64,000 nucleotides of DNA. Source: Quillaja saponaria (taxonomy: Eukaryota > Streptophyta > Magnoliopsida > Fabales > Quillajaceae). How positions within the stretch are numbered: position 1 is the stretch's first letter; each line of letters begins with the position of its first letter. The stretch is from assembly GCA_029379385.1 (NCBI GenBank), contig CM055617.1:15756679-15820678 (forward strand). The letters run 5' to 3'. The translations under genes and the position numbers were made by a program. Shown one piece after another: positions 1 through 11,039 of the stretch. Under the pieces are notes generated by a model, which saw only the letters and a program-made list of their open reading frames with translations, did no database searches and was not told the origin of the DNA.

Positions 1-840
1 TAAAACTTTAATAGTTGTTTATGTCAAACATACTGTTTCATTAACTAAACAACTAATCTTTTTATCAAGAGCTGTTATATCTAAAAAGCTAAAAACTTCA
101 AGAGTTGTTTGCATCAAACGCATTGTTACACTAAATAAGCAGTTCCTTCTTAAGACAATAGCTACATTGAATTATGCCAAAACGCAACATTTCATTTATT
201 TCAAGTGCTGAATAAGAATAGCTGATAACTGAGAGCTGAAGTTAAAATAATCAATCCTTCATAATTGTTCCTGCAGTTGTTCTTAAGAGTTGACCTTTTA
301 GAACAATTATTCTTTTTGCTCTTTTGTGCAAATAAAGACAAAACTTTCTTATCTTTCTAACATGTCAATACTTATGGTGTGTATAATCATTTGTGCATAA
401 AATCATTAATCTCATTAGATTTCTGATTGATCTTATTGCTTATCTTTGTTGGAACAAACTTATAAATTGAACTAGAGTTGTTATATCTTGTAAAGCTCTG
501 TAACTCAAAAACGTTGTGCATTTGAGAATATTTCTCTGTAACTTGTATTCCTCCAAATTTGGAAAAGAAAATTAAAGGCAAAATGCGTAAGTCTTGGTTG
601 TGGTTGGTTTTTGGTTAAGCCTACAAAAACTAGTGTTTATAAAAGGGAGCTGAACCATGCAAATCAATTTGCTAGTGAAGCTAGTGGACATTAAGTAGTA
701 TTGTTAAGGAAGTGGACGTAGTCTAGGTTTTCAAACAAACTACTATAAACTTTCGGACTCTTTATTTGTTTTATTTTCTTTTATGTTTTAAATTTATAAT
801 TGTGATGATTGATATTTTAAAAGCAGCAGCAAAAAAAAGC
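1..840 (+). repeat. Dispersed copia-LTR-like repeat, partial copy (cut by window edge)
   Basis: The first 840 bases match, in inverted orientation, the segment around 50280-51380. Both contain two imperfect copies of a module of about 80 bases built around 'caactcttgaagttt' and 'gtttatttaat'. The end of this copy (about 660-780, with 'agtggacgtagtctagg' and 'ctactataaac') matches the reverse complement of 50300-50400. No protein coding is visible. The text style is that of long plant Ty1/copia LTRs, but that identification is an inference. The true left end lies outside the window. Confidence 0.45.
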
Positions 841-1290
841 TAAAAAGGACATATACATGATGTGCATGTGCTTATGTGACTTACCGATAGTGTTGTGGAA
901 AGGTATTTCTTCGAGATCATTTACTTAAAGCCAAGGGATGAAGCTTTACAATCATATTAGGGTTTGGGTCTCGGTTTTTTATTTGTGTAACAATTTAGTA
1001 TGTTATTATTTGTGGTATATTATGGAGCGGAGCTCCTTATGGTTATTGTTGTTATTGTTGACTGATTATATGTGACATGGTATAATATTGAGCATGTTTT
1101 ACTTTACAAGGAATCTCTACCAAAATTTTTAATTATATCACTATGCATTTTAGTAAATGAGTCTTTGTATACAGCTAAGCTTTTATACAAAATTTTCAGT
1201 TTGGTCAATGTTCATATTTATTTCTTTAATTATAGTCGAGGTTATGGAGGTTTGGTTACCATTCATTCGGCCAGTCATGCCTCTGTATAG
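841..1290. other. Intergenic stretch without a recognisable gene
   Basis: AT-rich DNA. The short open frames here (for example 1072-1290) show no recognisable domain or codon pattern. I see nothing that can be named. Confidence 0.4.
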
Positions 1291-2445
1291 GGTATGACAC
1301 AAAACAAAAATGAAATGCACCATTTTCTAACCCTCAATCATCTGAAATAAGTGCATCAACGAGTTAGCTGAAGAATCAATTGTGGTTCATCTACCAAGTT
1401 AGCTAAAGACTCAAACTCACCATCTCATTTTGGCAACAATTAGCCAAACACTAATGTATCAATTGAAGCCTGACTATTAACTAAAGTTATGTTAATCAAC
1501 TGGAGTCTCTCTAACTTATTCATATGGCATCGTTTTTGGAAGAAACATTGATTATTTATCATCGTACTCAACTGAGTCAATTCAAAAATATCTATTGCTT
1601 CATAACACCTAAGAATAGAAAATTAGATAGGTAATGTCCTAGGACTGAGGTGTACTTTGCTCAAACTACAATACTATCACTGGATGCTACATTCCTGGTT
1701 TTATGGCAATTGACTAACATTAGACAAAAATGCATATTTGCCTGTTACTCTATCTGATAATGATTTGTTTACTAAGAAAAATCTATTTTCCAAGCTAAAG
1801 TCTTTATATTGAAGAGTAGCAGATTTGAAAGCTAAGAGACATATACGAGAACAACTTTCAATACGATCAATACTTTCAAGCTCTAAGGAATTAGCCTACT
1901 GAAACTTACACTTTCAAATTCTTGATACAATCAAGTTAAAAGTTTTATATATGTATGATTATCTGAAATCTATTCAATTCTTCTTTCAAATTAGAAAGAG
2001 CAAATGAGAACCCAAAGTTTCGTGTTAAGCTTGGTAAAATTTTGTATATGTTAAGTCTTGATAAATTTGGTGTAAAAGGTTCTTATAGATTCTCATAATT
2101 TTAACAGGTGTAAAAGATTCTTGTAATTTTAGCGTGTAAAGGTTGGTAAGCTCTGCAATTCAATATAATAACGGTTTTTGATGAGCCCTACCATTTAGCT
2201 ATGAGTTGATTAAATTCTCAAGGTAAGCTAGCTTGACGAGAAGACATAGGCATGAGATTTTGTGATCTGTTATAAATTTGTTGTGTAATTTCTTTAACCT
2301 CACTCCCTATAATATCCAATGTTGAGTTATTATTGATTTCATATCTATTTGTGTGCTTGACCTTTTAAAACTGCAAGAGAGTGTTTTTAATCAACCAAAC
2401 TATTCACCCCCTCTAGTTTGTCATTTTTAGGCTAACACTATCAAC
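1291..2445 (+). repeat. Dispersed copia-LTR-like repeat, second copy
   Basis: This segment is rich in imperfect short modules of the type 'agctgaa', 'caactgagt' and 'cagctaa', and ends in 'aactattcaccccctctag'. The same wording appears at 47540-49745 (same strand; end near 49680) and in reverse at 50155-51990. The 'caccccctctag' ending is common at the 3' end of plant copia LTRs. No primer-binding site or coding sequence follows directly, so this is probably a solo or truncated LTR. Confidence 0.4.
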
Positions 2446-2544
2446 ATCAAGTAACTTTACTAGTTGAATTAAAGGGCACTTTCAAATTTTGAAGAGCATT
2501 AATTAACATGATTTTTTTTTTTTAGCATTTACCCGTCATGAGCA

Positions 2545-2830
2545 AAAAAGATAACCACTTACGGTGGTTTGGACATATCATAAGTATGCCAATGGATACC
2601 GTAGTGAGAGAGGTGACCTGGTGGATGTGGATGAGATTAGATAGGGTAGATGGAGACTAAAATTTACATGGGGATAAATTATTAAGATGTATTAGATTCC
2701 TCTAAGCATCACTAAAAGTGATGGGTTGGATAAATGTGAATGGAGGAAAATGATTAATATAGCTAACCTTAATTAGTTTTGGATATTTAAGACTTAGTTG
2801 AGTTGTAACCATCATGATCAAAAACTTATG
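2545..2830 (+). pseudogene. LINE reverse-transcriptase C-terminal fragment (non-LTR retrotransposon 3' end)
   Basis: The frame starting near 2548 reads DNHLRWFGHIISMPMDTVVR, which matches the hallmark end of plant LINE reverse-transcriptase ORFs (normally HLRWFGHV..RP.DA.VRR). Further along, 'gtgatgggttggataaatgtgaatggagg' is placed where the family has its closing D-x-x-W-R/K segment. The frame is broken by stops after about 45 codons. Only the last tenth of a LINE ORF is present, as expected from 5' truncation at insertion. The sequence is a dead fragment. Confidence 0.65.
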
Positions 2831-4189
2831 ATTATTGTGAAAGAGTGATTTTTTTAAAAGATTCATGAGTTGTATTTCATGGTAGGCAATGACATGAAAA
2901 GAAAGAAAATAAAATAAAAAAGAAAAAAAGAATCATGTCATCGATTCTCTCCAAAGCATTTTAAATTTTTTGAAAAATAATCAATCAAAGTTCAAAAATA
3001 AAGAAAAAGGAAAAAAGAAAAGAAAAGGGTTGAAAAATAATGAAAAAGAAAAAAAAAAGAAAAAAGAATGTACGGTAGAGGAAAAAAATTGCAATGATGT
3101 GTAAAAACACTCTCCATGGTACCCTTTTTTGGTGATTACACTCACCAAAATTTTTTCTAGGGTGCCTTAAATGGTACAAAAAGAAGATGAATATCTACTT
3201 TGACAATAACCGACAAGTTGAGATATTCTTAAATAATAATTAACTCTTTTAAAAGCTTGAAATGTCATTTTGCCTAATTTTATCTCCTATTTTGTTGAAG
3301 AGTGAACTAGATACACTAAAACCATTCTTGAACATACTTGGCTTGGTCAATAGGGCGCACTTAGAATAGCCAGTTTGGCACTGGATCAGGTCGAGTCATG
3401 ATTAGACAGTTTCTAAACCGTGGAAGTTTGTTAATAAAATTCGACCTGACCTAATCAAAGTTTTTTTTTTTTTCCTTTTATAGAACTTGTTGCTTGTTAC
3501 CTAAAAGAAAACTAATTATAGGTCGAAACAACTTAAATAAATTATTTTCAAATTATAGAATCAACTTTTCAAACGAAGTGAAGAAATCACATAGAGGATC
3601 TATAGGCAATGATAGATAATAAATTTAATAATTTTCTCTTATAAATTCACTTAATATTCTTAAATGAAATAAATTAACTAAAAAAATTATGTAAATAAAT
3701 TCATTAATTTTCACATTTAGTTAAACCTCTTTATATTTTCAAAATTATTCATTCATACCTATAATTGTTGTAAACATAATTATATTAGTTTTGTTTTTAT
3801 ATTTTTTTTTTCTTAGTATAATTGTTGTAAACATAGTCATATTAAGGTTTTTTTTATAGACCCCAAATATGCCTTCTGAGAGAGTTAACACCTAGACTTC
3901 TTGGATAGACAAGGATAACAGATGTCACTGAATCACTCAAGACCCTGACAATTATATTAAATTATATTATAAATACTAAATTAAATATATTTATGACATC
4001 AATTATTTGACCAAGTTTTAATCAATCATCTTTTTTTATTCAATTTTTAAAACATCCATTAATATGAATAAATCTGATAAATTGTCATAAGTTATTAAAA
4101 ATGAATCCAGTTAGTTTGACCACCTAAGATAGTGAATTTGACATAAACTATGTGATCCGATTAGAAGAAAAAGAAATTGTCGGATTGAG
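2831..4189. other. AT-rich intergenic DNA, no gene seen
   Basis: The stretch contains a long purine-rich tract (about 2895-3070, mostly A and G) and several poly-T runs (3462-3473, 3804-3812). One open frame on the minus strand (2985-3179) is simply this tract read as Phe/Leu and is not a credible gene. A short repeat 'ataattgttgtaaacat' occurs at about 3760 and 3820. Confidence 0.4.
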
Positions 4190-4864
4190 CAACATTTTCG
4201 GCTAGAGCAAAAGCCCAAAATGCCAATCCCTTCCCAGCTTTTGTTTATAGGCTTACGTAGTACTGTGGGCCACAAAATCCTACCAGTTCCTGTTTTTCCC
4301 TGTTTTTCCCAACTGTAATTTTACAAAAGAAACAATAATGTCAGCTACCATGACAGTATTACTTTGTAACCTCAACTGATCACGGAACCTTTTCCACACA
4401 AGACTCACTACTATATTACAGGACAGGACAGAGGACTGCCATGCCTGTAGCAATTCCTTACTACTTTTAAACAACAGCAACAATGATCCAGATATAATTT
4501 GCAACACATTCTTTGAAAAACAATACAAAATTTGCCTCCCAATAAGTAATAGCCCACTTGGAGATTTCTGGCAATACATGTACCACTAGATGAAGTAACT
4601 GCTAACACATTAACACAAAAACAATGGAATATGGACAGGTTGGATATTTTCCACATTAAACAACAACTAGAGACATAAGTAGCCTTTGTACATAACTTAT
4701 ATGCTAACACTCTGGATGCATAATACCCTCAAGAACGTTAATTGAGGAGCATCATTCCAAAAGATAGACAAAGAATGAATACTTTAGGAAGAAACAGAAT
4801 GATTGAATTTGCACCCTTAATTTCTACAATCATAACCAATGAACAGATTCTACCCTTGTAATAA
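4190..4864 (-). other. Probable 3' UTR and downstream region of the fatty-acid 2-hydroxylase gene
   Basis: The region follows the stop codon of the hydroxylase gene, which reads leftward. It is less AT-rich than the flanking DNA. The overlapping open frames here (4280-4579, 4411-4710, 4738-4941) have no domain similarity I recognise and lie in different frames from the gene. I saw no clean AATAAA on the minus strand that would fix the poly(A) site, so the 3' end is uncertain. Confidence 0.4.
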
Positions 4865-7512
4865 TTATTTACTTTTTTGTGCTGATTTAGATGGAGGAAG
4901 TGTTCCAAAGACCTTATCCCATAGTGATGAAGTGATTCCAAATCCTTTATTCTGGATCCTGAAATGATGATTCAGGTGGTATTTCTGCAAACAAACCCAA
5001 AGAAAATATTAGTTTTCCACCGACCAGATTGTGAGGATGGCAAGTTTTATCACTAGGATGAAGTGGAAAATGAATGATGCCTAGCCTGACTAGGGTTCAA
5101 AAGCCGCCTTCCAAAAGTATGGGAAGAATGCCAGATAACTTTTTTGTATCCCATTGCCAGACTGGGCTCTTACCTTAAGATTTCGGGGTACCACACTTGT
5201 TGGCTGACCATGGTGCAGGTAGTAATGGGTAACATCATACATCACATAACCTAGCAAGAACCCTCCAAACAAAGCAGGAGTAGTTGAAGGAGTGGACATA
5301 AGCTTCAACAAATTCCAGAACTGCAAATGGACAGAATAACAGTTAAAATCAGAGGAAAGAACATTAAAGGTATTCTGTAGAAAAATTAAACTGGGAAGAT
5401 ACATCAAAACTAAATCCAAACAACATGGACATGATCTATTGTGAATTAAGAAATCAATTGCAGATCCTGTCGAGGGGGGGAGGAGTTGTCAGGGATGGTG
5501 CTTGTGACATGACTTCAAAAAAGCCATTGCAGAACTAACACGGACTTTTTTAAAAGTTACCATAGTTGTAAAAACTAAAGATCCAGGTGATAACGATGCC
5601 TAAAATGTTTTGACAGCAATACAAAATTGTCCCTTCTGATAAAAATATCATATTGTTGGAACTTACAATAATACATTTGTGTTGTTTAAGGTTAACTGGG
5701 TAGACAAAGAAACACATAATTTTGATGCTTCACTTACAAAGAAACATTTTGCTATACTCCCATCACTTTTATTTGTATCAACATCTCTCATAGAGCACTG
5801 TTTAATTGATTCCCGCAGTTTTTCTTTAACAATGACTTTGCAAAGCCACTTATAAAAGCCTTAACTAACATCTCGAGATTAATAAGATGTGTACAATTCC
5901 AGATAAACATTTAGTTGATTCATTGAATTTTCTTATTCTACAAAGAAAATGAAATAGTTTCAACCTAGATTCACCAAAATAGAAAACAAAATTTTGAAAT
6001 TTGATCACTTCTCAGGGGAAAAAAAAAACTTCATAAGTTCAACAAGGTTATAGAGTGGCTGATTGTAGGACAAAAAGAAATGAGATTCTCCAGAAGAAAT
6101 AAAAATAAAAGAAAAAGCATTCACGTAAAAGACTGGAAGATATTCATTCAACTCTTGTTTAGAAGAATAGGTTATATAGCTGACAGTAAGAAAACTTTTG
6201 CTCGACCTTCGAGAACATCCAGCTGGCATTTTTATGACTTGTTCCATGGGGTATATATTATTATTGCCAACTAGTGTGTTCATTAGATAATTCTGAACTC
6301 AAGTTCCTCCGGGTAATTTGATCAAACTGTTGTGACCAAATATATTACTTGAGTATATACATTATATTATTTCGCTGTATACATGTATATATTGTTGTGT
6401 TGGAAAAAGAATTATTTTATCCCCATATCCACATTGTGATTCCCTTGTATCAGTGCTTCCTAGCCACTTCTAAATGAAAATACATTAGATAACATGACCC
6501 GTTACTAGGGAAAATGAATGAATGCACCTCCTGTCAGTGCATCAATGTCAAAAAAGAATTAAAGGATGGGAATATACATACTGGCACACATAATACAGTT
6601 GCCGCAGCAGGGGGGAAAACAAGTCTCAAGCCGTCCATTGGGTGCTTATGGTGGCAGCCATGAAGAAGATAGTGCATAGTATTTCCCCTAAAGAAAAAGT
6701 TTCAGGAAAAGAAAAAAATAAATAAATAAATTAGTCTAACTTCTTTTAGCAAATAAGTATTTACATGGATCACAAAATTGCAAAAAACAACTTTGTCAAT
6801 AAGTCTCAGTGTAAGTGTATGCTTGTCTGAAAGAGAAAAGGAGACATAGAGAGAGAGAGAGAGAAGATAGAATGTGAGAACTAACCAATAGCTTTTTGTT
6901 TTGATGTGGAAAAGGAAGCGGTGTAAGAAGTATTCAAGTAACGTCCATATAAGTATGCCAAAGGCCACAATTAAAGCTATCTCAGGAAGTGAACAGCCCA
7001 TCCTCATAGACACGGAGATATTCCAGCATACAACTGGCAACCAAATTACTGGAATCGCCCACCAAACTGTGCGTGTCAAGAACTGTTTCAGGTATTAACA
7101 AGTCAAAGTGCATTATTTAACTGAAAATATATACACGTTTTCACATTGTAAGAAAAAGACGGTTTTACCTCCCAAAAATCACTTTCAAAAAAGCGAGGGC
7201 CTTCCTTGCTAACAATAGGCTGGTGAACCCATTCCTGGTAAGCTTCTCCAAGATGTCCAACCTGAAACAAAAGAAATCAGGGTTATCAATATCAACAGAG
7301 GATTTTCAAAAGGAGTGACCATTCAAATTCTTAAAGTAAGTCAAGCTTCATATGCAAGATATTAGGATCTAATTGACAATTAAATACAGAGTGCAGTACA
7401 AAACACTCTTTGGTGTGTGCACAAGTATTATTATACAGCAAAACTGGGAATGTATGTGTACCTGGAAGACAAGGGGCTTGTCCAAATCAACTATGAACTC
7501 TTGTGCAACCAT
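4865..7512 (-). CDS. FAH1: Fatty-acid 2-hydroxylase (dihydroceramide/sphingolipid fatty acid 2-hydroxylase), plant FAH type
   Basis: Six coding exons on the minus strand: 7512-7462, 7261-7169, 7082-6886, 6687-6582, 5320-5174 and 4984-4865 (714 nt; 237 residues plus stop). All introns are GT-AG and the reading frame holds across every junction. The protein starts MVAQEFIVDLDKPLVFQ and closely resembles Arabidopsis FAH1/FAH2 in sequence and length. The di-iron histidine clusters are complete: H102-x4-H107, H123-x2-HH-x-H129, H181-x3-HH186 and H201-x2-HH205. Hydrophobic membrane segments lie at about 54-70 and 80-101. Like other plant members it lacks the N-terminal cytochrome b5 domain of yeast and animal enzymes, so it must rely on a separate b5. 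Family knowledge: ER-membrane enzyme that 2-hydroxylates very-long-chain acyl groups of ceramides. FAH1 and FAH2 cannot be separated by eye, so the symbol is tentative. No broken motifs were seen. Confidence 0.95.
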
Positions 7513-9060
7513 CTCAGAACTAGAGAGGAGGACAAAGAAAGACATGATAATGTGTTACAAACCAAACACTGATAATCAGCAACCTATTTAATAAAACACA
7601 GCATGCAAGGAGTACTTTCATGCGACTTGGGTGCAGTACATTATCCTTTAGTAAACTGTTGCACACTCGCACTTATTCAGTGACATTTATGTTCACCTTT
7701 CTAATAACCTCAAAACATAAAGAAATAAGGATTGAATTGGCCATCAAAGCTAATTTGCTAGGAAACTTGATTTCAAGGAATTACATGAGAATACATCGAC
7801 CTAACCAGGTCACAGAACTACAGTAAAGAAAAGGAAGGAAATTAACAAACAAGGAGAAAACAAATCCCAGAATAACCAATTTCTTATTCTTTTTTCCTGT
7901 ACTTTCTTAATAGTATTTCCTTTTGTGCCAAGAAAGAATGTCATTGGATTTTCAAACTTATATCAGATGTCCCAATTTTCTCTACTTTACTCTATTTTTC
8001 AACCGGAAAGTTGGAAAAAATAATAATAATACAAAAAAGACCCACCTTGAAAATTGTCAAGTGGGTTAAAATTGAGCATTGCAGTTAGATACATGCTCTA
8101 GTGTGAAAAGCTAAAAGCACTGTTAAGCAATTGGTCATTCTAACTTTTTAATCCCACAAAACTATTAGTCATACAAGTTTTCAATTTGAATAACTTATTA
8201 TGTTTTCTCTGATCATCATCAATGGCGACGTATAGACTTGTAATCAGCCAACATCCGTCATTCCATGTATCTTTCTTTAGCCAAAACCATTTTTATTCAA
8301 TAACCAATGAAAATTTATTGACACATGAAGAAGTAATTTTAAATTTAAAATGAAATCTCCAATGTATGGACCTCAAAATGACGGAGATTACTTATTTTCA
8401 CTGTTTAGAAATCATTTATTCAAAACCATTATATTTGATGAACTAAAAACTTAAAGAGATACGATTACACTCCGTTCAACTAAATACTAATCATCAATTT
8501 TGGATTCCATTCTCTTTCTAGAAAAAGGATCGAATATAAACTCCTCTCCAGCTTTCTACCCATATAAAATCAGCAATAATGCATCAGCATGTCCAATTTT
8601 CTTATGATGAAAATCCAAAGAACGGCACACGTATTAAACATAAAAAGAAATAAATAAATAAATAACCCCAAGATTTAATAACTACTTCAACCTAACCACA
8701 AAATTTCTCAGAAACCAAACACAAGACTCAGAAAATGCACTAAAAAAAAAAACACATAATGTACTTTACATACCCCTTCCAAAACAACGAACAACACCAG
8801 TGATCCCGAGAAAGCCATTATACCAAGAAAAAATATTCAAACAAAACTAAACACAGATCTAACAATTTCAAATTGGAGAACCAACAAATACAGAATTTGA
8901 AAGAAAAAGGAGTTGATCAAAACGAATATGCAATTATTAACTAACCGAGCAGCAGGTAATGCTGTCAGATCCGTATCAAGGAGTATCTCTCTCAACAAAA
9001 ACTTCACTTTGTTTCCAAGGCAGTGGTGCAGTAGAGGGAGTACCGTAATCGAAGATTTAT
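7513..9060 (-). other. 5' leader of the hydroxylase gene with a probable leader intron
   Basis: Just upstream of the start codon the minus strand reads 'cctcctctctagttctgag', a good acceptor (tctag) with a second AG directly abutting the ATG. Plausible donors further upstream are GTATGT at 8773-8768 and GTTAGT at 8945-8940. A leader intron of about 1.2-1.4 kb is therefore likely. The exact leader exon cannot be decided from sequence alone. In between I see AT-rich intron-like DNA and no other gene. Confidence 0.5.
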
Positions 9061-9180
9061 GGGTATTTAAATTGGAAAAGACATGGAGGAATCTTGGCCG
9101 TAAATTTGAATAACCATAATGAATAATGAGCCACCATGTCTTCCAGTTGGATACAAATGGTTACCAGCCTGGCACTTTTC
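9061..9180 (-). promoter_or_regulatory. Candidate core promoter of the hydroxylase gene
   Basis: On the minus strand a TATA-like stretch 'aatttaaatacc' lies near 9078-9067. Downstream of it there is a pyrimidine-rich leader ('actccctctactg', around 9045-9030). The spacing would suit transcription starting near 9040. This is inference from composition only. Confidence 0.3.
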
Positions 9181-9260
9181 TTATACAAGCTTAGCAGAAA
9201 CTTCGGGTAGGAACGGGTTCGGGTGTGCTCACGCTCACTTTTCTAAGAAGATTCACGTCT

Positions 9261-10117
9261 CAAGAATGGCAAAATCCGATCCGATTCAAGCATGATTTAA
9301 AGATTTATTAAAATAGATTTATCTAATTTATCAAATTTGTAGACCATGATAGATTAGCTTGACCAGATTTGGATCTAACTCCAATCCAACTCGCTTACCC
9401 TTTTTTTTTTTTTTTTAATATTAAAATTTAAAATTTGTAAATTAGTTAACATAGAAATTGAGTGTAAGCTAAAAAAAATTAATTATTATTATGATAAATT
9501 ATTTAAAGTTTAATAGGTAATGATAAATAATTAATATCTCATTTTTGAGTCTATTTTCTCATATACACCTGTAACAACTATTTGAGTAAGTAATTAATAA
9601 AAATTTCCAGATAATTATTTAAGTAAATAATTAACAAAATTTCTTAGATTCATAAAATTGAGTTTGAAAAGAAAAAAAAAACAAATTAGCTATATTTAAA
9701 TTTATTAATTTATGTGTTTTTATTTTCTTATATAAATTTGTACAAATTATTTAAGTAAATTTATTACATAAATTTTTCTAGATTATTCTAAATTTTTTTT
9801 TGTTTTATATTTCTTTTATTTTATCAACTCTTGATATTATTCTAAAATTTTCTTTTCTTTTAGTTTATTATACAATGGTGTACAATTTATAATTTATAAA
9901 AATACATTAAGTAAACAAAGCTTAATTCTATTTGTAAAAAAAAAAAAGATGGATCGGTGGATCGGATCAGACCTGATCCATTAATCCATGGATCATGGCT
10001 CGATCAAATCCAAGATGAAAATTGATCCAACAACTTGGATATTGTGCAATCCACCTTTATTGGATCAGATCGGATCAAATATTCGACCCGACCCGACTTG
10101 ATCCATTGCCATCCTTG
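9261..10117. mobile_element. Candidate small non-autonomous hAT-like element
   Basis: The left end reads CAAGAATGGCAAAATCCGAT. The reverse complement of the right end reads CAAGGATGGCAATGGATCAA. Both resemble the 'CAGGGATGGCAATGGATCGGG' type of terminal repeat common in plant hAT-related MITEs. Near both ends are further 'gatccgat/gatcggatca' subterminal motifs (9275, 9955, 10058). The interior is AT-rich and non-coding. The flanking 8 bases do not match as a target duplication, so the exact ends are unsure. Confidence 0.45.
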
Positions 10118-11039
10118 AGGATTTTGTTACAATTATTTCTAATACCACAATTGATAATAATTTTAATAGTATAAATAAGAAATATATTGAAGCTTGGTCA
10201 AATTTTTTACTTTCACATATTAGCAGGAGTGTGCCGGAACCAACCATAATCGCATAATCAACCTGTGATTAACTACTAGGATCGAAAAAAATCAGTCAGT
10301 CAACCTACTTGATCAACAATTACTATAATATTTTTTATCTTATGTTTTATATGTGAATTTATTGTTTACATTCTACAACTTTTCTAATTTTCTCCAACTT
10401 TGACTCCCCATTTTAGACAGTCACTCACCTAGTCACCCTAATCTTAACACTAACCCTCTTAGTTCTAAAATTCTCTCTATTAGACTCTCACATTCTCGTG
10501 CCTCTTCCTCTCAACTCTATCTCAATTTTCATTCTCTCCCTATCAGTAAAAGTCGTGAGTCTTATTTATCTTCCCAGTCAGTCAATCTACTCTCATCGCC
10601 TCCGTTCACGATTCAATGCCTACTTTCAACGTCTTTGTTCAACATTCAACAACATCTTGGTCTCTTGGTAAATCAAGGTAAGATTATTTTTGTTTTTATT
10701 ATTTCTCTAGTTAGGACTTACGATTTGTTTTTATGTTTAGAACTTAAACATTTACTTATGATATGTTCATCTCTTAGTAAGTCAACATCTTATTGTTGTT
10801 TTTATGGTTTTATGTTGTTAAGAACTTAAACATTTAGTGGGTTTATATGTTAGGTCCTCAAACATTGGTTATTAGGGTTTATGTTTTGAGAATTATTAAT
10901 TTTTTTTTTTTTTTTAACTAGGCTTCTTACTCTTCACAATTATTTTATTGGCATTTTAGGATTTTCAAGTATTTTTTACAAGGTTTTATTGTTTTGATTC
11001 TAAGTTTATTTTGTTTTTATTTACTGCTTCTCAGGTCAA
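10118..11039 (+). other. Upstream part of decayed hAT gene: CT-rich leader and leader intron
   Basis: A CT-rich leader-like stretch (10400-10670) is followed by AAG|GTAAGA at 10678 and ends with 'tgcttctcag' before 11035. This forms a canonical GT-AG intron of about 360 bases immediately before the ATG of the hAT remnant. The arrangement suggests the old transposase gene had a 5' UTR intron. The leftmost part (10118-10390) is AT-rich with no feature I can name. Confidence 0.4.

Noticed and set aside
2985..3179. Small Phe-rich protein on the minus strand
   Set aside because: The frame is produced by a purine tract on the plus strand, and no similarity is evident.
4280..4710. Two overlapping 99-codon frames downstream of the hydroxylase gene
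   Set aside because: No recognisable domain, different frames from the gene and Cys/Leu-rich composition typical of reading untranslated DNA.
6080..6283. Open frames on both strands within the large hydroxylase intron
   Set aside because: They lie in the intron between exons 4 and 5, overlap each other on opposite strands, and have no domain similarity.
9253..10125. Exact hAT ends with target duplication at the 9261-10117 element
   Set aside because: The terminal repeats look right, but the flanking octamers (TCACGTCT and AGGATTTT) do not match, so I report only a candidate element.
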